A stretch of 64,000 nt of DNA, from positions 434,001 to 498,000 of the forward strand of contig DAJPGB010000001.1 in assembly GCA_025992855.1 (NCBI GenBank), read 5' to 3'. Below the pieces are notes generated by a model. The model did not search any database and was not told the origin of the DNA. It saw only the letters and a list, made by a program, of their open reading frames with translations. Positions 11,337-19,816 of this stretch are shown piece by piece (the first letter of the stretch is position 1; the number at the start of each line of letters is the position of its first letter). The position numbers and the translations under genes were made by a program. This stretch comes from Coriobacteriaceae bacterium. Its GTDB lineage: Bacteria; Actinomycetota; Coriobacteriia; Coriobacteriales; Coriobacteriaceae.

Positions 11337-12440
11337 ATGAGCGACAGCAAGCATGTGACGTATGAGGATGCCGGCGTCGATACCGCTGAGGGCGGCCGCG
11401 CCGTCGACGCTATTAAGCAGATGGTCAAGGACACCAATCGCCCCGAGGTTATCGGCGGTATCGGTGGCTTTGGTGGCTTATTCTCGGCCGCCGCGCTTAA
11501 GGATATGGAAGACCCGATTCTGATTAGCGGTACCGACGGCGTGGGCACCAAGCTCGTGCTCGCCCAGATCATGGACCGTCACGAGACGGTGGGCCAGGAC
11601 CTGGTCGCTATGTGCGTCAACGACATTCTGGCTTCGGGCGCCGAGCCGCTGTTTTTCCTGGACTACGTTGCCATCGGTCACATCGAGGCCGAGCACATGG
11701 CAAAGATCATCAAGGGCGTGGCCGATGGCTGCAAGCTCGCGGGCTGCGCGCTCGTGGGCGGCGAGATGGCCGAGCACCCCGGTGTCATGGCGCCTGCCGA
11801 CTACGACCTCGCCGGCTTTACCGTGGGTGTCGTCGATCGTCCCAAGATGCTCGACCCCGCGAACGTTCGCCCCGGCGACGTGATTCTGGGCCTGCCTTCC
11901 ACCGGTGTGCACTCCAACGGCTACTCGCTCGTGCGTAAGGTCATCGGCGTCGACGGTATTAAGCCGGGCACGCCCGAGGCCGCCGCTAAGGCCGAGGAGC
12001 TGAGCCGCCCGCTCGAGGAGCTTGGTGGTGCATCGCTGGCAGACGCTCTGCTGGCCCCCACGCGCATCTACGTCAGGCCGGTTCTTGAGCTGCTCCGCGG
12101 CGGCGCTCCGGTGCACGCCATCGCCCACATCACTGGCGGCGGTATTACCGAGAACCTCAACCGCGCGCTCGCCGACGACGTCGACGCCGTGGTCACCCGC
12201 AACGGTGCCGAGATGGGTTGGGACGTTCCGCCCGTCATCACCTATGTGTCGCGCCAGGCCGAGCTCGCGCCCAACGAGGCATGCAAGACCTTCAACATGG
12301 GCGTTGGCCTGTGCCTGATCGTCGCCCCCGAGGACGAGGCTGCGGTTACCGAGGCCCTGGTCGCGCTGGGCGAGAAGCCGTTCCGCGTGGGCGAGTGCGT
12401 CGAGGGTTCCGGTAAGGTCGTGTACTCCGATGAGCGCTGA
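11337..12440 (+). CDS. purM: Phosphoribosylformylglycinamidine cyclo-ligase (AIR synthetase)
   Basis: PurM closes the imidazole ring of aminoimidazole ribonucleotide using ATP. At 367 residues it is close to the usual ~345. Conserved blocks are the start of the mature core (YEDAGVD), the glycine-rich GGFGGLF, SGTDGVGTK, the GGEMAEHPG ATP/metal-binding block and STGVHSNGYSLVR. AGGAAGG precedes ATG 11337. Its 3' end overlaps purN by 11 nt, which suggests translational coupling. Confidence 0.96.
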   Translation: MSDSKHVTYEDAGVDTAEGGRAVDAIKQMVKDTNRPEVIGGIGGFGGLFSAAALKDMEDPILISGTDGVGTKLVLAQIMDRHETVGQDLVAMCVNDILASGAEPLFFLDYVAIGHIEAEHMAKIIKGVADGCKLAGCALVGGEMAEHPGVMAPADYDLAGFTVGVVDRPKMLDPANVRPGDVILGLPSTGVHSNGYSLVRKVIGVDGIKPGTPEAAAKAEELSRPLEELGGASLADALLAPTRIYVRPVLELLRGGAPVHAIAHITGGGITENLNRALADDVDAVVTRNGAEMGWDVPPVITYVSRQAELAPNEACKTFNMGVGLCLIVAPEDEAAVTEALVALGEKPFRVGECVEGSGKVVYSDER

Positions 12441-13131
12441 CGAGCAGATGGCTGCTGCCGAGGGCCTGGATTTTGTGCCCTATACCCGTCCGACCGGCAC
12501 CGATACGGCTGAGCCGCTCAAGATCGGTGTGCTCATCAGCGGTTCGGGTACCAACCTGCAGGCGCTGATCGATCTGATCGCCGCCGGCAAGCTTAACGCT
12601 TCGATTGAGCTTGTGGTGTCGAGCCGTCCTTCGGCTAAGGGTTTGCAGCGCGCTGAGCGCGCGGGCATCCAGACGCTCACGCTGTCCAAGGATGTCTACG
12701 CCGACCCCATCGCCGCCGACGAGATCATCGCGCGCGAGCTTCTCGAGCGCGGCTGCGAGTACGTGGTGATGGCCGGCTACATGCGTATGGTGCACACCCC
12801 GCTGCTGGCGGCGTTCCCCAACCGCGTGGTCAACTTGCACCCGGCGCTGCTGCCGAGCTTTACCGGTGCCCACGCGATCGACGATGCGTTTGCTCGCGGC
12901 GCCAAGGTGACCGGCGTGACCGTGCACTTTGCCAACGAGATCTACGACAACGGCCCCATCATTGCCCAGCGTGCGCTGGCTGTTGAGGAGGGCTGGGACG
13001 TCGACACGCTCGAGGAGCACATCCACGCGATCGAGCACATGCTGTATCCCGAGGTCGTGCAAATGCTCGCCGACGGCCGCGTCCACGTGCTGGAGAGCGG
13101 CAAGGTCGCAATTGACGCGCCTCGCGGCTAG
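12430..13131 (+). CDS. purN: Phosphoribosylglycinamide formyltransferase
   Basis: PurN transfers the formyl group of 10-formyl-tetrahydrofolate to GAR. The Rossmann start KIGVLISGSGTNLQAL, the catalytic region VVNLHPALLPSFTGAHA and the GVTVHFANEIYDNG block are all present, containing the conserved Asn, His and Asp. An N-terminal extension of about 30 residues precedes the catalytic fold, so 233 residues is longer than the usual ~210. It overlaps purM and ends before a terminator. purH and purD are not in the window. Confidence 0.94.
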   Translation: MSADEQMAAAEGLDFVPYTRPTGTDTAEPLKIGVLISGSGTNLQALIDLIAAGKLNASIELVVSSRPSAKGLQRAERAGIQTLTLSKDVYADPIAADEIIARELLERGCEYVVMAGYMRMVHTPLLAAFPNRVVNLHPALLPSFTGAHAIDDAFARGAKVTGVTVHFANEIYDNGPIIAQRALAVEEGWDVDTLEEHIHAIEHMLYPEVVQMLADGRVHVLESGKVAIDAPRG

Positions 13132-13163
13132 CGGCGCACAGTACAATTTAGCCGAGTAGTCAG

Positions 13164-13208
13164 GGTGGTCATTGGCGCCAAGGCGCGCGTGGCCACCTTT
13201 TGTTTTTT
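13164..13208 (+). terminator. Terminator of purMN
   Basis: GGTGGTCATTGGCGC pairs imperfectly with GCGCGTGGCCACC, followed by a TTTTGTTTTTT tract. It lies 33 nt after the purN stop. Confidence 0.75.
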
Positions 13209-13285
13209 GGGTAGTCATCGGGGACGGTCTTTAACGACTAGTCATTCAAGAACGTCGCAGGTGACTAGGTGAGAGAGGTGAGCGC

Positions 13286-13750
13286 ATGGCGGATAACGAA
13301 GCGCTGTTTACGCCTGAGTTGGTGTTTTTTGATTGGGAGTGTGCGACGCCGGATGAGGTGTTCGTGCGGCTCGAGGGCGAGCTTGCCCCGCGCGGCTACA
13401 TTGCGTCCGGTTGGCTCGACGCCGTTCGCACGCGCGAGGATGCTTATCCCACGGGTCTTGCCATGCCGGCGGCAAACATTGCCATTCCGCATACCGATCC
13501 GGGGTTTGTGGCCAAGCCCTATATCGCGGTGGTGAAGCCCGTTGCGCCCGTGACATTTAACGCTATGGCTGGCATGGGCGCTCCGGTGCCGGCGCAGATC
13601 GTCATCAATTTGGGTATTGCCGAGCCGGGTGGCCAGGTCGAGGCCCTGCAGGCACTCATGAACATCTTTATGGGCGCCGATGCCGCAGCCGACGTGCTCG
13701 GCCAGACCACGCCCCAGGGCATGGTCGACGCCATCCGCCGCCACTTCTAA
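13286..13750 (+). CDS. PTS EIIA domain protein (fructose/galactitol type)
   Basis: A 154-residue stand-alone phosphotransferase EIIA of the mannitol/fructose/galactitol superfamily. The phosphorylated His lies in the AIPHTDP motif in the middle of the chain, preceded by the GLAMPAANI segment. It resembles the galactitol-type GatA more than FruA. No EIIB or EIIC gene adjoins it, so it may serve a distant permease or a regulatory role. GAGAGAGG precedes ATG 13286. Confidence 0.8.
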   Translation: MADNEALFTPELVFFDWECATPDEVFVRLEGELAPRGYIASGWLDAVRTREDAYPTGLAMPAANIAIPHTDPGFVAKPYIAVVKPVAPVTFNAMAGMGAPVPAQIVINLGIAEPGGQVEALQALMNIFMGADAAADVLGQTTPQGMVDAIRRHF

Positions 13751-13763
13751 GGTGGGGCTGAGT

Positions 13764-13792
13764 CGGCACTTGGGGACTGTCCCTAACTGCCG
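13764..13792. repeat. GGGGACTGTCCC hairpin
   Basis: An imperfect stem-loop (CGGCACTTGGGGA with TCCCTAACTGCCG) lies in the 170-bp gap before the foldase gene. Two further copies of the GGGGACAG/CTGTCCCC word follow in the same gap, along with a small TTTGCACCAAAATGGTGCAG hairpin. Confidence 0.45.
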
Positions 13793-13920
13793 GCTGCCAG
13801 AGCTGTCCCCTTTGCACCAAAATGGTGCAGATTAACCTGTCCCCAATGCACCAAGCGTGCCGCGGGGGCTGCGTTGTGACACAATGGCGTTTGTTCGATT
13901 CGTTATGCGAAAGGCCAACT

Positions 13921-15141
13921 ATGGCAAATAAGAAAAAGAACTCCGAGGCCGCGCCGACGCCCGAGCAGCAGGCCCGTGCTGCCTCCAGCTCTCGCAAGAA
14001 GCAGCGCAAGACGTACGTGTCTAAGACAGTCAAGATCATCCTGGTGGTCATCGGCGTGCTGGCGATGCTGCTTTCCGTCTCGGCGATGGCGTGCTCCGGC
14101 CTTATGTCGCAGGCCGAGGACACCTCGGGCTACAAGCTGACCGGCGGTGTTGCTGCTACTATCAACGGCACCAACCTCACCGAGGACACCGTGACCAAGC
14201 AGATCATGAGCATGCGCACGTCCTATGGCTACACCAAGGACAAGGACTGGGCGCAGTATCTGGTCGACAACGACCTCACACCCAAAAAGTACCGCAAGCA
14301 GCTCATCGATTCCTACACGCAGCAGATTCTGCTTCAGCAGGCGCAGAAGGAAAACGGCGTGACGGTGTCGGACGAGGAGGTCGAGAAGGCATGGAAGGAC
14401 GCGTGCAAGAGCGCGGGCGGTGCCAAGACCTTTAAGAAGACCCTTAAGACCTACGGCTATACCGAGGACACCTACAAGGACTCGCTCAAGGAGAGCCTGG
14501 CACAGCAAAAGCTTAAGGATGCCGTGGCGCCCACCAGCAAGCCCAAGGACAGCGAGATCGTCGATTACATCAACGAGAATCTGTCTAACTACAACGATGC
14601 CCGCCGCTCGTCGAACATCCTGATCAAGGTCGATTCCGACGCATCTGACGAGGACAAGGCCGCCGCCAAGGCCAAGGCACAGGAGTGCCTGGACAAGATC
14701 AACTCCGGCGAGCTGAGCTTTGAGGACGCCGTGGAGCAGTATTCCGACGACACTGGCTCCAAGGAGAAGAAGGGCGATGTGGGTTGGGATAAGCTCACTA
14801 CCTTCGTCGACAGCTATCAGACGGCGCTCGAGGGCCTCAGCAAGGGCGATGTGAGCGACGTGGTTGAGTCGACGTACGGTTACCATGTCATCAAGTGCAC
14901 CGACTACTTCCATGTCGATAGCCAGGTCGATGACATCAAGCAGGTACCCAAGGACATCAAGAAGTATGTTTCCAACGTGGTGAAGACGCAGGCGGCCAGT
15001 ACTGCATACAGCGAGTGGCTGGAACAGTACAAGAAGGACGCCGACATCACCGTCAACCCCATGCCCAAGGACGTGCCCTATAACGTGAGTCTGAAGGGCG
15101 TCACCAAGAGTTCGACCGACGATTCGTCGACGACTGAGTAA
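13921..15141 (+). CDS. Extracytoplasmic peptidyl-prolyl isomerase/foldase (PpiC-SurA type)
   Basis: Likely helps secreted proteins fold outside the membrane. A lysine-rich cytoplasmic N-terminus leads into one membrane helix (~residues 39-58) ending in a Cys (SAMACSG) that is only a weak lipobox. A SurA-type N-terminal chaperone domain follows. The parvulin domain (~235-345) shows NILIKVDSDASDEDKAAAKA, then SFEDAVEQYSDD, and ends GYHVIKCTDY. The C-terminus is serine/threonine-rich. ATG 13921 was chosen because GAAAGG lies upstream. An upstream in-frame extension reads through a repeat and is not credible. Confidence 0.85.
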   Translation: MANKKKNSEAAPTPEQQARAASSSRKKQRKTYVSKTVKIILVVIGVLAMLLSVSAMACSGLMSQAEDTSGYKLTGGVAATINGTNLTEDTVTKQIMSMRTSYGYTKDKDWAQYLVDNDLTPKKYRKQLIDSYTQQILLQQAQKENGVTVSDEEVEKAWKDACKSAGGAKTFKKTLKTYGYTEDTYKDSLKESLAQQKLKDAVAPTSKPKDSEIVDYINENLSNYNDARRSSNILIKVDSDASDEDKAAAKAKAQECLDKINSGELSFEDAVEQYSDDTGSKEKKGDVGWDKLTTFVDSYQTALEGLSKGDVSDVVESTYGYHVIKCTDYFHVDSQVDDIKQVPKDIKKYVSNVVKTQAASTAYSEWLEQYKKDADITVNPMPKDVPYNVSLKGVTKSSTDDSSTTE

Positions 15142-15195
15142 TCATGGGGCGGTGCTCATGCGAGCGCCGCCCACGCTATTGAGGAGGATTTGCAG

Positions 15196-15639
15196 ATGAC
15201 CAACGAAGAGCTGCAGCAGGAAATGATCGCCGCCATGAAGGCCAAGGATAAGGTTCGCCTGTCCATCATCCGCCAGGTCAAGGCCGAGGTGAAGAATATC
15301 GAGGTTAACGAGCGCCGCGACGTGACCGAGGAAGACGTCAACAGCATGATCAAGCGTCTGATTAAGCAGACGAGCGAGACGCTGGAGATGTCCATTAAGG
15401 CCGGTACCGACCAAGACCGTACCGACAACCTGACCGAGCAGGTCAAGATTCTGGAGAGCCTGCTGCCCGCACAGGTTTCGGGCGAGGAGCTCGAGGCTCT
15501 GATCGAGCAGGTCATCGCCGAACTGGGCGCCACGTCCAAGAAGCAGATGGGCCAGGTCATGGGAGCACTCGGCAAGGCCACCGGCGGTAACTTTGATAAG
15601 CCTGCCGCGGCAAAGATCGTCGGCGCAAAGCTCGCGTAG
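15196..15639 (+). CDS. yqeY: GatB/YqeY domain protein
   Basis: A 147-residue helical protein with the hallmark YqeY segments: AAMKAKDKVRLSIIR at the N-terminus, VKILESLLPAQ in the middle and GQVMGALGKATGGNFD near the end. This C-terminal-type domain is found in GatB and in stand-alone proteins thought to interact with tRNA, but its function is not established. GAGGAGG at 15181-15187 selects ATG 15196 over a TTG at 15190. A terminator follows. Confidence 0.88.
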   Translation: MTNEELQQEMIAAMKAKDKVRLSIIRQVKAEVKNIEVNERRDVTEEDVNSMIKRLIKQTSETLEMSIKAGTDQDRTDNLTEQVKILESLLPAQVSGEELEALIEQVIAELGATSKKQMGQVMGALGKATGGNFDKPAAAKIVGAKLA

Positions 15640-15664
15640 GGGCCGAGCGGCATATAGTTGATGT

Positions 15665-15699
15665 TGAGGGGGCGTGGCCATTGCGGTCGCGCCCCCTCA
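15665..15699 (+). terminator. Hairpin downstream of yqeY
   Basis: TGAGGGGGCG at 15665-15674 pairs perfectly with CGCCCCCTCA at 15690-15699. A short T-containing stretch follows. It lies 26 nt after the stop. Confidence 0.65.
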
Positions 15700-15766
15700 T
15701 TTCACGTCACCTTGCTCGCGTGTACGGGTTTTCGCTGACTTGTGCTCAACAGGGGGGGGTTGGGTG

Positions 15767-15833
15767 CTCATTGGGGACAGACTTAAATGAGTGCCCAATG
15801 AGCGGGCGCTCATTTAAGTCTGTCCCCAATGAG
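15767..15833. repeat. 25-bp perfect palindrome with GGGGACAG core
   Basis: Positions 15767-15791 and 15809-15833 are exact complements around a 17-nt spacer. The arm contains TTGGGGACAGACTTAAATGA. It belongs to a set of intergenic palindromes in this window that share the GGGGACAG word. Confidence 0.75.
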
Positions 15834-15939
15834 TGGGTGGAAGGTTGCGGGTTCTTTACGGGAATGTAGTGTGGGCTGCGGAAACGTGGTTCTTTCCGTA
15901 CAATAGTGCAACTCGTGTAAACGCAGGGAAGGGACATTC

Positions 15940-16671
15940 ATGGCAGACATGATCGAGATCAAGCATCTCAACAAGTACTTTGGCGACCTGCATGTGCTCA
16001 AAGATATCAATCTCACCGTTAAGCGCGGCGAGAAGCTCGTAATGATCGGGCCTTCCGGCTCGGGTAAGTCGACGCTCATCCGTTGCGTCGATTATCTGGA
16101 GGAGCCCACGTCGGGCGAGGTCGTCATCGACGGTACGCCGCTCACCAAGAAGAATCACCTGGAGATGGCTCGCAAGTATAGTTCCATGGTGTTTCAGCAG
16201 TTCAACCTGTATCCCAACATGACGGTGCTCGGCAACCTGACGCTCGCGCCCATCAAGCTGCAAAAGAAGAGCAAGGAGGAGGCGACCGAGATCGCCATCG
16301 CCGCACTCAAGCGCGTCGGCATGGCTCATAAGGCCGGCGAGTATCCGCAGAATCTCTCGGGTGGTCAGCAACAGCGCATCGCCATCGCCCGTGCTCTGTG
16401 CACCAAGCAGCCCATCATCCTGTTTGACGAGCCGACCTCGGCGCTCGACCCCGAGATGGTCCAGGAGGTTCTGGACGTTATGATTGAGCTCGCGCAGGAG
16501 GACATCACCATGATCTGCGTGACGCACGAGATGGGCTTTGCGCGCCAGGTGGCCGACCGCGTCATCTTTATGGAGGACGGTCGCATTCTGGAGGAGGGCA
16601 CGCCCGAGCACTTCTTCGACAACCCCGAGAACCCGCGCTGCCGCGAGTTCCTGTCCAAGATTCTGCACTAG
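15940..16671 (+). CDS. Polar amino-acid ABC transporter ATP-binding protein
   Basis: A 243-residue ATPase of the GlnQ/HisP family. Walker A is GPSGSGKS, the Q-loop region reads MVFQQFNLYPNMTVLGN, the signature is LSGGQQQR, Walker B is IILFDEPTSALD, and the switch His is in CVTHEMGFAR. It is the first gene of a four-gene cluster with a solute-binding lipoprotein and two permeases. AAGGGA lies before ATG 15940. The substrate is probably a polar amino acid such as glutamine, glutamate or aspartate, but cannot be fixed from sequence alone. Confidence 0.93.
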   Translation: MADMIEIKHLNKYFGDLHVLKDINLTVKRGEKLVMIGPSGSGKSTLIRCVDYLEEPTSGEVVIDGTPLTKKNHLEMARKYSSMVFQQFNLYPNMTVLGNLTLAPIKLQKKSKEEATEIAIAALKRVGMAHKAGEYPQNLSGGQQQRIAIARALCTKQPIILFDEPTSALDPEMVQEVLDVMIELAQEDITMICVTHEMGFARQVADRVIFMEDGRILEEGTPEHFFDNPENPRCREFLSKILH

Positions 16672-16679
16672 GCGCGGTG

Positions 16680-17555
16680 ATGGACATGACGGATATGACG
16701 AGGGCGGCCGTGTCGCGCCGTCATTTTTTGCAGCTGGCGGGCGCCGGCATGCTTGCGCTGACGGGGACCGCGCTTACCGGTTGCGGCAACTCCACCAGCG
16801 GCGAGGGCTCCGACAAGGGGTCCAAGCTTGCGGCCATCAAGTCGCGTGGCCATCTGAACGCCGGCGTTAAGAAGGACGTTCCCGGCTACGGCTATTACGA
16901 CACCGCCAAGGGTCGCTTTGAGGGCATGGAAGTCGATTTGTGCTACCAGATCGCCGCTGCCGTCTTTGGCGTGAGCTACAAGGAGGCCCGTGCCCAGGAG
17001 CTTGTCGAGTTTACCGACGTAACGCCCAAGACGCGCGGCCCGCTGATCGATAACGGCCAACTCGACGTGGTCGCGGCGACCTACACCATCACCGACGAGC
17101 GCAAGAAGAGCTGGGATTTCTCGACGCCGTACCGCACCGACTACGTGGGACTCATGGTCAAGAAGCGTTCGGGCTTTACCTCGATTGAGGATCTGGACGG
17201 CAAGGTCATTGGCGTGAGCCAGGGCGCTACCACGCAGAGCCTGATCGAGCAGATGATCAAGGACAACGGCTTTAGCTGTAAGCCCGAGTTTAGGGCCTTT
17301 AGCGGCTACCCCATCATCAAGAGCTCGCTCGATGCCGGCAATATCGACGTCTTTGCCATGGACCGCTCCACGCTGGCCGGTTACATGAACGAGACCGTTG
17401 AGCTGTTGCAGCCCGAGGTCAAGTTTGGCGAGCAGGGCTACGGCGTGGCGACCAAGAAGGGCTGCGACCTTTCGGCCGTGGTCGACCAGGTGATTTGCGA
17501 TCGCCTGGCCGACGGCTGGCTCGACCAAGAGGTCAAGACCTGGGGTCTTGTATAG
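16680..17555 (+). CDS. Amino-acid ABC transporter substrate-binding lipoprotein
   Basis: A family 3 extracellular solute-binding protein. The N-terminus carries a twin-arginine motif (SRRHFLQLAG) followed by a lipobox ending LTGC, so it is probably exported by Tat and lipidated. The mature part has the two-lobed pattern: GRFEGMEVDLCYQIAAAVFG, then DVVAATYTITDERKKSWDFS and GKVIGVSQGATTQ. The preceding codon GTG at 16677 is an alternative start. No strong ribosome-binding site is visible and the gene begins 8 nt after the ATPase, so coupling is likely. Confidence 0.9.
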   Translation: MDMTDMTRAAVSRRHFLQLAGAGMLALTGTALTGCGNSTSGEGSDKGSKLAAIKSRGHLNAGVKKDVPGYGYYDTAKGRFEGMEVDLCYQIAAAVFGVSYKEARAQELVEFTDVTPKTRGPLIDNGQLDVVAATYTITDERKKSWDFSTPYRTDYVGLMVKKRSGFTSIEDLDGKVIGVSQGATTQSLIEQMIKDNGFSCKPEFRAFSGYPIIKSSLDAGNIDVFAMDRSTLAGYMNETVELLQPEVKFGEQGYGVATKKGCDLSAVVDQVICDRLADGWLDQEVKTWGLV

Positions 17556-17580
17556 GCGCATCGTCCAAGGAAGGAATCAA

Positions 17581-18327
17581 ATGCTCGAAGGATTATTTGA
17601 CGCCGACCGCTGGTCGACGACATTTCAAAACATGGGGCCCTTCTGGGAGGGCTTTGGCGTGACACTGCAGGTGGTCGTTGCCGGTCTGCTGCTGTCGCTG
17701 GTGCTGGGCACGCTGCTGGGCGTGTTCTCTACCACTCGTTCGCGCGTGCTGCGCGCCATAAGCCGCGTGTACGTGGAGTTTTACCAGAACACCCCGTTGC
17801 CCGTGCAGGTGCTCTTTATGTACATGGCCGGTCCGCAGTTTTTGCAGGCCATAACCGGTGCCGACCAGCCGGTGCGCATCGCGCCGTTCGTGCTGGGCTT
17901 CTTGGGCGTGGGCCTGTATCACGCGGCCTACATTTCGGAGGTCATCCGCACCGGTATCGAGGCGGTCCCGCGCGGTCAGATGGAAGCGGCCCAGAGCCAG
18001 GGCTTCACCCGTGCGCAGGCGTACTGGTACATCGTGCTGCCCCAGACGTTCAAGATCATTCTGCCGCCGCTGTGTAACCAGGCGCTCAATCTGGTCAAGA
18101 ACACGTCGGTGCTGGCGCTTGTGGCCGGCGGCGACCTTATGTACCGTTCCGACAACTTTGTGAGTCTGTACGGTTACCTGCAGGGATACATCGTCTGCTG
18201 TCTTATGTACTTCATCATCTGCTTTCCGCTCGCCATGCTGGTGCAGTGGCTCGAGCGCCGCTCCAAGGAGCGTCCGCGCGGCGTGAGCCTGGCCGAGCTG
18301 GGGCTCGACAACGTAGAGGAGGCCTAG
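17581..18327 (+). CDS. Amino-acid ABC transporter permease
   Basis: A HisM/GlnP-type inner-membrane subunit of 248 residues. It has the EAA-loop motif (EAAQSQGFTRAQAYWYIVLP) that contacts the ATPase, and several membrane helices. AAGGAAGGA precedes ATG 17581, and in-frame sequence upstream overlaps the binding-protein gene. It sits 3 nt before the second permease. Confidence 0.9.
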   Translation: MLEGLFDADRWSTTFQNMGPFWEGFGVTLQVVVAGLLLSLVLGTLLGVFSTTRSRVLRAISRVYVEFYQNTPLPVQVLFMYMAGPQFLQAITGADQPVRIAPFVLGFLGVGLYHAAYISEVIRTGIEAVPRGQMEAAQSQGFTRAQAYWYIVLPQTFKIILPPLCNQALNLVKNTSVLALVAGGDLMYRSDNFVSLYGYLQGYIVCCLMYFIICFPLAMLVQWLERRSKERPRGVSLAELGLDNVEEA

Positions 18328-18330
18328 CGC

Positions 18331-18969
18331 ATGGAAATCTTCAACGCGACCAACCTGCTCTACATTTGGGGCGGCTTTGTTAAGACAATCGAGATCTCGG
18401 CGCTGTCGATTTTTTTCTCGCTCATCTTTGGCACGGTGCTGGCGCTCGTTAAAAGCTATGCGCCCCGCCCGTTCCGTATTTTGGTGAGCGCCTATATCGA
18501 GCTGTTCCGCTGCACGCCGAACCTGCTGTGGATCCTGTTTATCTACTTTACGGTGCAGGGTTTGGACATTGTGATTTCGACCATCGCCTTCACGCTGTTT
18601 ACCAGCGCTGTTATGGCCGAGATTGTGCGCGGCGGCCTCAACTCGATTCCGCGCGGTCAGTTTGAGGCAGCGCAGAGCCAGGGCTTCGGCTTCTTTGCCA
18701 CCATGCGCTACATCATTCTGCCGCAGACATTTAAGACGATCATTCCGGCGCTGTTTAGCCAGTGCACGACCGTCATCAAGGACAGCTCGTATCTTTCGGG
18801 CATTAACGTGGCCGAGCTCATGTACGCGGCAAACGTCGTGATGGCCCACGCGATCGATCTGTCGCAGGTGCTTATGCTCTACGGCCTGGTGTTTGCGATG
18901 TACTTTGTGCTCAACTTTGGTATCTCGCTGCTGGTCCGAGCGTATCAACGTCGTATCGTAGCCGCATAG
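18331..18969 (+). CDS. Amino-acid ABC transporter permease
   Basis: The second permease, 212 residues, paralogous to the first, with its own EAA loop (FEAAQSQGFGFFATMRYIILP). Heterodimeric permeases are usual for polar amino-acid importers. It is the last gene of the transporter operon and a large imperfect inverted repeat follows at once. Confidence 0.9.
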   Translation: MEIFNATNLLYIWGGFVKTIEISALSIFFSLIFGTVLALVKSYAPRPFRILVSAYIELFRCTPNLLWILFIYFTVQGLDIVISTIAFTLFTSAVMAEIVRGGLNSIPRGQFEAAQSQGFGFFATMRYIILPQTFKTIIPALFSQCTTVIKDSSYLSGINVAELMYAANVVMAHAIDLSQVLMLYGLVFAMYFVLNFGISLLVRAYQRRIVAA

Positions 18970-19075
18970 TCCTGCTTCCCCAAGCACGGCACCTTGCCCC
19001 TCAATCGTCACTTGCGTACATTTAGTACGCGGCGCTCCTCTTTCGGGGCAATCTGCCGCACTTGGGAAACCAGGA
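18970..19075. repeat. Long imperfect inverted repeat after the ABC operon
   Basis: Arms of ~31 nt (18970-19000 and 19045-19075) pair at most positions (TCCTG-CCCAAG-CGGCA-TTGCCCC). A nested hairpin GCGTAC/GTACGC lies in the spacer. It starts one base after the last permease stop. It lacks a T run, so it is more likely a repeat element or RNA-stabilising structure than a classical terminator. Confidence 0.55.
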
Positions 19076-19140
19076 CGGTCGTAAGTGACAAAATGGGAAT
19101 CAGGAATCGCCTATTTTTCATTTGTTAGAAAGGAATCGCG

Positions 19141-19764
19141 ATGAGCGATCTGGAGAATAAGAAGAATCCTGTGGTCATTACCATCGCGCGCGACTTTGGC
19201 GCCGAGGGCCACGAGATTGGTCGCATGCTTGCCGACGAGTTGGGGATTCCGCTGTACGATAACGAGCTGCTGGTGCGCGCGTCGCTGCGCGCGGGCGAGT
19301 CGCTCGACAAGATGGCTGCCTACGACGAGCGCCTGGCCGTGGAGAATATGGCGTTTCTGCCCGACCGCTACGATGCACGTTCGTACTCGGACAAGTTGTT
19401 CCAAAAGATGAGCCAGGTGATTTTGGATCTGGGCGAGACCGAGAGCTGCATTATCGAAGGCCGTCTGTCCGATTACCTGCTGCGTAACAATCCCAACCAC
19501 ATTGCCGTGTTGGTGACCGCACCCTTTGAGGACCGCGTCGAGATCGTGCGCAAGAAGCGCGGCCTTAACAAAAAGAAGGGCGCCAAGCTGGTCAAGCAGC
19601 AGCAGAAGGCGCGCGAGGCGTTCTATAAGCGCTACAGCGCCGGAAAGTGGAAGATGACGAGTGGCAAGGACATCGTCGTCAACCGCGCCAAGCTGGGCCG
19701 CGAGGGCTGCAAAGATGTCATCGCCGCTGCCTACCGCTACAAGGTAGCGCAGCTCGAAGGCTAG
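19141..19764 (+). CDS. Cytidylate-kinase-like family protein
   Basis: A 207-residue P-loop-type protein of the cytidylate kinase-like family. The N-terminal VVITIARDFGAEGHEIGRMLADELGIPLYDNELL matches the family opening, where GAEG replaces a classical Walker A. A central EGRLSDYLL and basic C-terminal half follow. Members are common in Firmicutes and Actinobacteria and their physiological substrate is unknown, so true CMP kinase activity should not be assumed. AAAGGA precedes ATG 19141. Confidence 0.8.
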   Translation: MSDLENKKNPVVITIARDFGAEGHEIGRMLADELGIPLYDNELLVRASLRAGESLDKMAAYDERLAVENMAFLPDRYDARSYSDKLFQKMSQVILDLGETESCIIEGRLSDYLLRNNPNHIAVLVTAPFEDRVEIVRKKRGLNKKKGAKLVKQQQKAREAFYKRYSAGKWKMTSGKDIVVNRAKLGREGCKDVIAAAYRYKVAQLEG

Positions 19765-19773
19765 CCGATCAAT

Positions 19774-19815
19774 AACCACCACAAAGGGGACAAGCACCTT
19801 TGCGGTGGTTTTTGT
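19774..19815 (+). repeat. GGGGACAAG palindrome acting as terminator
   Basis: AACCACCACAAAGG pairs with CCTTTGCGGTGGTT around a GGACAAGCA loop and is followed by TTTTTGTTTT. This copy of the GGGGACAG hairpin family is placed and built as an intrinsic terminator for the kinase-like gene. The opposite strand faces the LuxR-type gene. Confidence 0.7.
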
Positions 19816-19816
19816 T

